Assembly (NCBI RefSeq): GCF_008085905.1
Contig: NZ_VSFF01000005.1
Coordinates: 62,001 to 126,000, forward strand
Direction of reading: 5' to 3'
From: Actinomadura syzygii
GTDB lineage: Bacteria; Actinomycetota; Actinomycetes; Streptosporangiales; Streptosporangiaceae
Length of the DNA: 64,000 nucleotides
The translations under genes were made by a program, and so were the position numbers. The notes beneath the pieces were generated by a model. It was not told the DNA's origin and searched no databases. It worked only from the letters and a program-made list of their open reading frames with translations. Positions 58,146-64,000 of the stretch are shown here, one piece after another (the stretch's first letter is position 1; the number at the start of each line of letters is the position of its first letter).

Positions 58146-59972
58146 ATGTGGACGACCGGTACGACGGGTAGGACGGCGGCTGCCGGGGCGGCGGCCGTGA
58201 CCGTGCTGGCCCTGGCGGCGGTCCCGGCGCGGGCCGCGGACCCCGCCGACGCGACCGTGGTGCCGGTCCAGGTCACCGGCGACCCCGCCAAGCGCTTCAA
58301 CCTCGTCGTCCTCGGGGACGGCTACACGCCTGCGGACATGCCGAAGTTCCGCACCAACCTCGCCGCACACCTCAACGACCTGTGGACGATCGAGCCGTTC
58401 AAGTCGTACCGCAGCTATATCAACGTGTACGCGGTGGAGATTCCGTCCGGTGAGTCTGGGGTGAGTTGTGACCCGTCATTGTCGTCCCCACGCCGGACGA
58501 CACCGTTGCGCATGGCGTTCTGGAGCGGCTGCCGCGAGGACGGCATTCAGCGGCTTCTCGTCATGGATTCCGCGGCGGCCAAGACGTACGCGGACCTCGT
58601 CCCAGGGGCCTCTCTAGCGAACCGTCAGATTCTCGCGCTCGCCAACAGCGACACCTATGGAGGTGCAGGCGGGGCGTACGCGACGGCATCGGGTGGGAAC
58701 GCGATGTCCGCCCTCATCGCACCGCACGAGTTGGGCCACTCACTGGGCGGGTTGCAGGACGAGTACGACTACTACCAACGCGGTGTCCCTGGCGGGACGT
58801 ACACCGGTCCTGAGCCCGACTCCATTCACCACACTCTGCTGACCGAGGAGGAGATGAAGACGCAGAAGCAGAAGTGGTGGCGGTGGCTGGGTGAACGGAG
58901 CGAATCCGGGGGGACCATAGGACGCTACGAGGGCGGCATCTATTTCAGTAAGGGCGTGTGGAGGCCGAGCCAGCACTCAATGATGAAGACGCTGGGCTAC
59001 TACTTCGACCAGGTCGCCCGCGAGCGGATGACACAACGGATATCGGCGAAGGTCAACCTCGTCCAGGCCCACACGCCGACCGACGCACCGGTCGGCGCCG
59101 ACCGCGTCCTCTGGGTGGAGACGATGCACCCGACCGGTCACCAGCTCTCCATCACATGGACGGTGGATGGGAAGCCCGTACGGGCGACGACGCCTGCGGG
59201 CAACGGCGCGGCGGGTGCGAACCTCGACCTGTCGCGGCTGCACTTGAAGAAGGGCACGCACACCGTTCAGGCGACGGTCGTCGACCCGACCGGCTTCGTC
59301 CGGGACCCGGCCGTCCGGTCGTCCGCCGCGCTCACCCAGGTCCGCACCTGGACGGTCGACACGGGCGTGAAGACCCCGCCCGGTGACGTACCGGTCGATT
59401 TCAGCTCGTCCACGCCGACGGACAAGCCGGTGGGCGCCGACTCGGTGGTCTACGCCGAGACGTCGCATCCGGTGCGGAGTGTGCCGTCCGTCCGCTGGGA
59501 ACTGGACGGACGTCGCGTGAAAGGCGGCGACCGGGACATCTATCTCGGCCGTTTCCACTTGTCCAAGGGCACGCACAAACTGGTCGCGCGCGTCGGCTCC
59601 AAGTCCCGCGCCTGGACGATCGACGCCGAGCCCCCGACCGTGAAATACGAGCTCTCCAAGGCAGCTCAGGTTCGTCCCGGACACACGCCCGAGTACGTCT
59701 TCGACGGGCCGTTCACCATGCGCCTGACCGGCGCCGACGACCACGCGGGCGTCGTCGTGTCCGAGTTCCGCGTGGACGGCGACGGCTGGTTCAACTATTT
59801 CGGCTGGCCGACCGACTCGTCCGCCCCCTGGCTCTTCACCGAGAACGGCACGGTCATCGACAGCCTCACCTACGGCAAACTCGGCAAGGGCCGCCACACC
59901 ATCGAATACCGCGCCATGGACACGGCGGGCAACACGACGACCGCCGCCGAATTCAAAGTGACCCTCCGCTGA
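58146..59972 (+). CDS. Secreted M64-family (IgA-peptidase-like) metalloprotease
   Basis: 608 aa with GAGGAGG upstream. Residues 1-30 are a signal peptide cleaved after ARA. Catalytic domain ~35-335 with zinc motif H194-E-L-G-H198 (APHELGHSLGGLQDEYDYY) plus the D205-E206 pair typical of M64. Starts with FNLVVLGDGYT, the family N-terminal hallmark. The C-terminal ~270 residues are two or three Ig-like beta domains (LVQAHTPTDAPVGADRVLWV; FSSSTPTDKPVGADSVVYAE repeat the same motif), probably for substrate or wall binding. Confidence 0.85.
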   Translation: MWTTGTTGRTAAAGAAAVTVLALAAVPARAADPADATVVPVQVTGDPAKRFNLVVLGDGYTPADMPKFRTNLAAHLNDLWTIEPFKSYRSYINVYAVEIPSGESGVSCDPSLSSPRRTTPLRMAFWSGCREDGIQRLLVMDSAAAKTYADLVPGASLANRQILALANSDTYGGAGGAYATASGGNAMSALIAPHELGHSLGGLQDEYDYYQRGVPGGTYTGPEPDSIHHTLLTEEEMKTQKQKWWRWLGERSESGGTIGRYEGGIYFSKGVWRPSQHSMMKTLGYYFDQVARERMTQRISAKVNLVQAHTPTDAPVGADRVLWVETMHPTGHQLSITWTVDGKPVRATTPAGNGAAGANLDLSRLHLKKGTHTVQATVVDPTGFVRDPAVRSSAALTQVRTWTVDTGVKTPPGDVPVDFSSSTPTDKPVGADSVVYAETSHPVRSVPSVRWELDGRRVKGGDRDIYLGRFHLSKGTHKLVARVGSKSRAWTIDAEPPTVKYELSKAAQVRPGHTPEYVFDGPFTMRLTGADDHAGVVVSEFRVDGDGWFNYFGWPTDSSAPWLFTENGTVIDSLTYGKLGKGRHTIEYRAMDTAGNTTTAAEFKVTLR

Positions 59973-60004
59973 CCGAACACGCGGAGGGCCACCAGTGCCA
60001 TGGG

Positions 60005-60928
60005 CTAGGCCGTGGGGGCTTCTTCGGGACGCGGGTTCGGCTGCTGCTGCGCGGCCGAGGTCGGCGATGAGGAGCGCGGAGCGCGGGCGGTGGCCAGCAC
60101 GGAGCCGCCGAGGATCAGCGCGAAGGACGCGATGATCGTCCCGGTCAGCGGTTCGCTCAGGAACGCAACGCCCGCAACAACGGCGACGGCCGGGTTGACG
60201 TAGGTGAACACCATTCCCCTGGACGTCCCGACCTCGCGGATCAGCTCGAAGAAGACGATGAACGCCAGCGCCGTGCAGATCAGGCCGAGGCCGACGAGCG
60301 CGGCGAGGACTTCGCCGCTCGGCATCTCGTCCGGCCAGGTGGCGGCCGCGGGACCGGCGTAGACGACGGCGGCGATGGCGAGGGCGAACGCGGCCAGTTG
60401 CAGGCTCGGGAGGTCCCGCAGCCGGCGCGTCGTGATCATCGGGGCGACCGCGTAGCCGACCGCGACCAGCATGACCTCGCCGATCGCCCACCCGCTGCCG
60501 CCGCCCAGGTGCGGCCCGGCGAGGACGCCGACGCCGACCAGGCCGACCAGCAGCCCGGCCCAGCGCAGCACGCCGAGCCGCTCCGCGTCGCCGGTGAGCC
60601 TGGCGAGCACCACGGCGATGATCGGGACGGCGGCGATCAGCAATCCGGTCATGGAGCTGGTCAGCCGGTTCTCGGCGTCCGACAGCAGCGCCCACGGGCC
60701 GAGGATCTCCACCGCCGTGAACGCCAGCAGCGGACGCCAGTGGCGGCGCACCACGTCCATCCGTCCGGCGCGGATCGCCAGCGGCAGTAGGACGGCGGCG
60801 CCGAGCGCGGTCCGCGCGAAGACCACCATGGGCACCGAGACGCCCTCGACGGCCACTTTGATCATCAGGTAGGGGATGCCCCACAGCACGCTCATCAGCG
60901 CGAACAGCGCCCAGCCGCGGCGACTCAT
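60005..60928 (-). CDS. EamA/DMT-family transporter
   Basis: 307 aa, ten hydrophobic helices in two five-helix EamA repeats; conserved start MSRRGWALFALMSVLWGIPY and C-terminal repeat VLAALVGLGLICTALAFIVF, TYVNPAVAVVAGVAFLSEPL. Exports small metabolites such as amino acids. Divergent from the AraC regulator? They lie in tandem on the minus strand (54 bp apart), so the regulator may be cotranscribed or control it. Confidence 0.85.
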   Translation of the reverse strand: MSRRGWALFALMSVLWGIPYLMIKVAVEGVSVPMVVFARTALGAAVLLPLAIRAGRMDVVRRHWRPLLAFTAVEILGPWALLSDAENRLTSSMTGLLIAAVPIIAVVLARLTGDAERLGVLRWAGLLVGLVGVGVLAGPHLGGGSGWAIGEVMLVAVGYAVAPMITTRRLRDLPSLQLAAFALAIAAVVYAGPAAATWPDEMPSGEVLAALVGLGLICTALAFIVFFELIREVGTSRGMVFTYVNPAVAVVAGVAFLSEPLTGTIIASFALILGGSVLATARAPRSSSPTSAAQQQPNPRPEEAPTA

Positions 60929-60982
60929 ACCGACCTCCGTTTTCCCCGTTCCGGTCCGCGGCGGGTGGCCTCGCGGACAGAT

Positions 60983-61876
60983 TCAGGATGCGCGCCGCGA
61001 CCCGCCGCCGTCTTGAACGCTGTTGCGGTACGCGCCCGGTGTGACGCCCACCACGCGCCGGAACCAGCGGGTCAGATGCGCCTGGTCGGCGAACCCGACG
61101 AGGAACGCGGCCTCGGCGGGACGGTGTCCGGCGTCCAGCAACGCGCGGGCCCGGGTCACCCGGTGCTGGGCGAGCCACGCGTACGGCGGCATGCCCACGA
61201 CGTCCCGGAACGTCCGCAACAACTGGTAGCGGGACATCTCCAGGTCGGCGGCGACCTCGGCGAGCGTCGGCGGGGCGGTCACCTCGACCGACAGCCGCTC
61301 AGCGACGGCACGCGCGATCCGCCGCGCGTCGGCGGCGCGCCGCCCCGGGACCGCCGCCGGACGCCCCGGCCTCGCGTGCCGCCGGACGAGCGCGCCGAGC
61401 ACCCCGAGCAGGCGGGACTCGCCCTCGAGCGGATCCTCGCCGAGCCGCAGCGCGCGATGGGCGAGCCGCAGCTCCTCACCGAGCCGGAGGTCACCGATGA
61501 TCGGCTCCCGGAAGTGCGGCCACAGCGGCGACGGGCCCGGGTCCTCCGCCAGCACGGCGCCCAGCAACTCCGGATCGGGATAGACGCACAGGTAGGCGAA
61601 GCCCTCCTCCCTCGCCGGGCCACCGGTATGCGCCTCGCCCGGCTCGACCACCACGACACTCCCGGCCCCCGAGTAGACGCGCTCCCCGCGGTAGCGCATC
61701 GTCTCCAGCCCGTCGACCGTCACCCCGATCGCATACTGATCATGGATATGCGGCGCATAGTGCCGCCGTCCGATCCGAGCCGTCAGCAGATCGAGCGGCC
61801 CCCCTTGAACCCCGCCAACCCGGGTCCAAACAACCCGATCCCGCTCTCCTCGCCGTTCGCCCCGTTGTCCGAGCAC
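60983..61876 (-). CDS. AraC-family transcriptional regulator
   Basis: 297 aa if started at the GTG at 61876; the frame is open to 62305 but the extra N-terminus is low-complexity repeat (GAMPVNTGAV / GAMPDNSGAV) and unlikely. N-terminal cupin-type domain (HYAPHIHDQYAIGVTVDGLE, VVEPGEAHTGGPA) and a C-terminal pair of AraC HTHs (TLAEVAADLEMSRYQLLRTF, AAFLVGFADQAHLTRWFRRV). Likely regulator of the EamA exporter gene next to it. Confidence 0.75.
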   Translation of the reverse strand: MLGQRGERRGERDRVVWTRVGGVQGGPLDLLTARIGRRHYAPHIHDQYAIGVTVDGLETMRYRGERVYSGAGSVVVVEPGEAHTGGPAREEGFAYLCVYPDPELLGAVLAEDPGPSPLWPHFREPIIGDLRLGEELRLAHRALRLGEDPLEGESRLLGVLGALVRRHARPGRPAAVPGRRAADARRIARAVAERLSVEVTAPPTLAEVAADLEMSRYQLLRTFRDVVGMPPYAWLAQHRVTRARALLDAGHRPAEAAFLVGFADQAHLTRWFRRVVGVTPGAYRNSVQDGGGSRRAS

Positions 61877-62261
61877 AACGTCACGCCCGGCGCCGACACG
61901 AACGCCACCACCAACCCTGCGACCGCCGCCAGGCACAGCGCGAGCACTCTCCCCGACCACGCCGCCGCAGCCGGACACGCTCCCGTTGTTCTCTGAGACG
62001 ACGCCAGTGAGGGCGGAGACAGTGCAGGCGTTCTCGGCGGCCGCACTGTTGCCGTCGAGCACACTTCCGCTGCTTCCAGAGACGGACCCAGTCTTGGCGG
62101 GCACGGCCCGGGTGCTGTCGGTCACCGCCCCGGAATTGTCGGGCATGGCACCGGGGGTGGAGACGCCGGGTGGGCCGGTGAGTACCGCGCCGGTGTTGAC
62201 GGGCATCGCGCCGGGAGGGGAGTCGGTGTCGGTGTGGGCGGGCGTGGGGCGGATGGGGTTG

Positions 62262-62495
62262 TCAGGCGGAGAAGACGGTCCGGAGTCGCCAGCGGTCTTC
62301 GTCACGGCCGAGCTCCGCGACCGCCACGCCTTCGGCGCCCGTGACGCGGACCCGGTAGACCCGGCCCTCCTGGGGCGTTCCGTAGGTCTTCAGTACCTCT
62401 TGCACGGCATAGCGCGCTCCGCGCCACTCGTACGCGGTGAGCCGCCCTGCCTGGTCGTGCTCGGCGCGCACCGGCTCGTTCAGCAAGTGCCCCAT
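62262..62495 (-). CDS. Small conserved protein (DUF6504-like)
   Basis: 77 aa from the ATG at 62495 (MGHLLNEPVRAEHDQAGRLT). A single beta-rich domain with RLTAYEWRGARYAVQEVLKT and a closing RDEDRWRLRTVF. This layout fits a small actinobacterial DUF family of unknown role; family name is from memory, so treat as tentative. Confidence 0.5.
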   Translation of the reverse strand: MGHLLNEPVRAEHDQAGRLTAYEWRGARYAVQEVLKTYGTPQEGRVYRVRVTGAEGVAVAELGRDEDRWRLRTVFSA

Positions 62496-62761
62496 GCGGG
62501 GAGCGTAGCACGCATTCGAACTGGTGTTCGCAGGTGACAGGCCTGTTCGAGGCGTGCATGTCCCTGGTCGCAAGGCCTCGCGCGCATCCGTCGTTCCGCG
62601 TCGCCGGGCGTGGCGCGGCGATCGTTTTCATGCGGACATTACGCGCCATGTAGAGGTAACGGCGGGGACCTCCTTCCTCATCCCGTGGAGCCACCACGGT
62701 TCTCGGTGCAAGCCAGCCCTTTCGTGGGGAAGGAACAGGCGCGAGAGCCAGGGGGGGGAAC

Positions 62762-63112
62762 ATGATCAATGGGGCACACGTCATCATCTACAGCCGCGAC
62801 GCCGAGGCGGACCGCGCGTTCATCCGGGACGTCCTCGGCTTCCCGAACGTCGACGCGGGCGGGGGCTGGCTGATCTTCAAGCTGCCGCCGGCCGAGGTGG
62901 CCGCCCATCCGACCGAGGGCGAACCGCGGCACGAGTTCTACCTGATGTGCGACGACATCCAGACCACGCTTGAAGGACTGGGCGCCCGCGGCGTCCAGGT
63001 CGACGTCCCGATCACCGAGCAGAGCTGGGGACTGCTCACGGCGATCCGACTGCCGAGTGGCGGCGAACTCCCGATCTACCAACCCCGCCACCCCGTGGCG
63101 AAGGATCTCTAG
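62762..63112 (+). CDS. VOC-superfamily (glyoxalase-like) protein
   Basis: 116 aa with a GGGGGGGA stretch upstream. One VOC fold of paired beta-alpha-beta-beta-beta units: GAHVIIYSRDAEADRAFIRD, VLGFPNVDAGGGWLIF, EFYLMCDDIQTTLEGLGARG, and a C-terminal GELPIYQPRHP. Putative metal ligands: His6 (GAHVIIY) and Glu (HEFYLM). May detoxify or bind a small molecule. Directly left of the DnaA-box cluster. Confidence 0.75.
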   Translation: MINGAHVIIYSRDAEADRAFIRDVLGFPNVDAGGGWLIFKLPPAEVAAHPTEGEPRHEFYLMCDDIQTTLEGLGARGVQVDVPITEQSWGLLTAIRLPSGGELPIYQPRHPVAKDL

Positions 63113-63820
63113 CGATAGTTATCCACAGTTGGGGATTCCCTTCGCGCACACCTCTTTCCCCCTGTCGACCGGCGTTCCGGCGGCCCGCGTCCACAGTGGA
63201 TTCCCCAGAACAGCCGGGCTTTTCAGCGTCTGGGCGGCGGATCACGCGCCATCTCGTCCATCATGCGCGCCCACTCGCCGCCGTGCACAGATTCCACAAC
63301 CTGTGGATAACTTCTGTGCACACCCTGGGTACGGGCGCCTGCCGCTGCGTCCACCATTCTTCCCCAGGTTGCCCCCAACCCCCGGGACGACTTGTCCACG
63401 TCGTGGAAAACCTGCTGACCAGTCGAAAGACCACCTCCGCCGGACGGTTGCCCACACCACGTACACACACTGTGGACGGACAGCCTCCACACCCCGGCCG
63501 TCCCGGTGGATAACGCTGCCCACCGACCATCCCCAGCCACGTCCCCAACCAGCGACGTTCATCCACAACGGTGCACGTCCCGCATGCGGCTCACGCCCTA
63601 CGGCATGCAGCGAGGCCCGGACGCGGGGTCCACGGACGCCGCCACGCCCCCACTTCTCGGATGGGCGGGCCGTGTCGCTGAGCCCGATGGAGATCGTGGA
63701 GCGGAAGAATGACGGCGTCCACATGATCATGACCATGCCGAGCGGGCCGCCCACCAGCAACAGGACACTCAACTCGGGAATGTGTTTTCCACAGACTGTG
63801 GAAAACACATGAGGAACATG
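63113..63820. other. Cluster of DnaA boxes; probable replication origin
   Basis: About 700 bp without supported genes. Perfect TTATCCACA at 63119-63127 and, inverted, at 63302-63310; near matches at 63187-63195 (GCGTCCACA), 63392-63400 (TTGTCCACG), 63402-63410 (inverted TTTTCCACG), 63448-63456 (TTGCCCACA), 63471-63479 (inverted CCGTCCACA), 63505-63513 (inverted TTATCCACC), 63559-63567 (TCATCCACA), and a palindromic pair TTTTCCACA-gac-TGTGGAAAA at 63785-63805. At least ten boxes in both orientations is typical of actinomycete oriC. Confidence 0.75.
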
Positions 63821-63860
63821 GCTCCGATGGGTGCCGCCTTCTACAGCTCCTCCACTCCCG

Positions 63861-64000
63861 CTACCGCTGCCAGGTGGCGGCGACGACGGCGACGGTGACG
63901 GCGGCCAGTGCCACCCAGGCGAGCCAGAGCAGCCAGAGTGTCGGTCGAGGCCGTCCTGATGTCGCATGGGCCGTGACACAGCGCCGAGTCGCTGTTGGTG
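63861..64000 (-). CDS. C-terminal end of a small membrane protein (partial)
   Basis: Open from the right edge to a TAG at 63861-63863. The end of the protein is a hydrophobic helix with Trp and Val (PTLWLLWLAWVALAAVTVAV, then VAATWQR). It is neither DnaA nor DnaN by sequence. Function unknown. Confidence 0.4.
   Translation of the reverse strand, partial: PTATRRCVTAHATSGRPRPTLWLLWLAWVALAAVTVAVVAATWQR

Noticed and set aside
61877..62305. N-terminal extension of the AraC regulator
   Set aside because: Low-complexity repeated GAMPxNxGAV sequence, unlike any AraC protein; it overlaps the start of another gene.
63242..63979. 245-aa minus-strand frame through the DnaA-box region
   Set aside because: Composition (Gly/Arg/Trp/Ser) follows the repeated boxes; no domain, and the region is better explained as an origin.
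1..64000. CRISPR arrays
   Set aside because: No regularly spaced direct repeats of 20-40 bp were seen; the repeats found are att sites, operators and hairpins.

Overview
High-GC (roughly 70%+) DNA with GTG starts, dense gene overlaps, FtsK-type transfer ATPase, RepSA, DLW-39 and GPR1/FUN34 families. This is an actinomycete chromosome. An Actinomadura/Thermomonosporaceae-like host is my guess, not something I can prove. The window is a mosaic of core genes, two integrated elements at tRNA genes (one carrying a third element inside it) and one large biosynthetic gene cluster.

Layout. 1-7360: right end of an integrated phage-like element. It has a tail tape-measure gene, small cargo, an XRE-type regulator and a pterin dehydratase, and it ends at a 43-bp copy of the 3' half of tRNA-Arg(ACG). 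Just outside lies a decayed integrase tail. 7.6-12.7 kb: ordinary genes (APH-like kinase, membrane zinc protease, GPR1/FUN34 transporter, secreted peptidoglycan-binding protein).

12.7-36.8 kb: a biosynthetic cluster that joins a complete azol(in)e RiPP (LAP/TOMM) machine to a lipid-building operon. The RiPP half (35.2 to 27.5 kb, minus strand) encodes an E1-like leader-binding protein, a SagB-type azoline oxidase, an Ocin-ThiF/YcaO cyclodehydratase, an unknown protein and an M16 protease pair. A 42-aa precursor with a Cys/Ser-rich core (24495-24623, minus) heads the lipid half: an amidohydrolase, an OleD-like reductase, a UbiB kinase-aminotransferase fusion, an OleA-like ketosynthase, ACP, fatty acyl-AMP ligase, MMPL exporter and CFA-type methyltransferase. 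MFS, XRE and LuxR genes lie between the halves. A shared 17-bp promoter motif and a perfect 22-bp palindrome suggest common control. The likely product is a lipid-modified azole peptide; I do not recognise a described family.

36.9-38.6 kb: small host genes (membrane protein, CadD-like exporter, DHFR-like protein). 39011-55726: an actinomycete integrative and conjugative element (AICE, pSAM2-like) in tRNA-Ala(TGC), bounded by exact 44-bp direct repeats. It carries pra, a KorSA-like GntR repressor with its operator, traSA (split by a frameshift), repSA, xis and int, plus a restriction-nuclease-like cargo gene. Its repSA is cut in two by a 4.2-kb serine-integrase element whose attL and attR can be rejoined by eye into a symmetric attP and an intact repSA codon frame. 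An older, decayed att copy at 38.7 kb shows repeated use of the tRNA.

55.7-63.1 kb: tRNA-Ala, HAD hydrolase, DLW-39, SDR, secreted M64 peptidase, EamA exporter, AraC regulator and a VOC protein. 63.1-63.8 kb: a dense cluster of DnaA boxes that looks like a replication origin, although neither dnaA nor dnaN is visible in the window.
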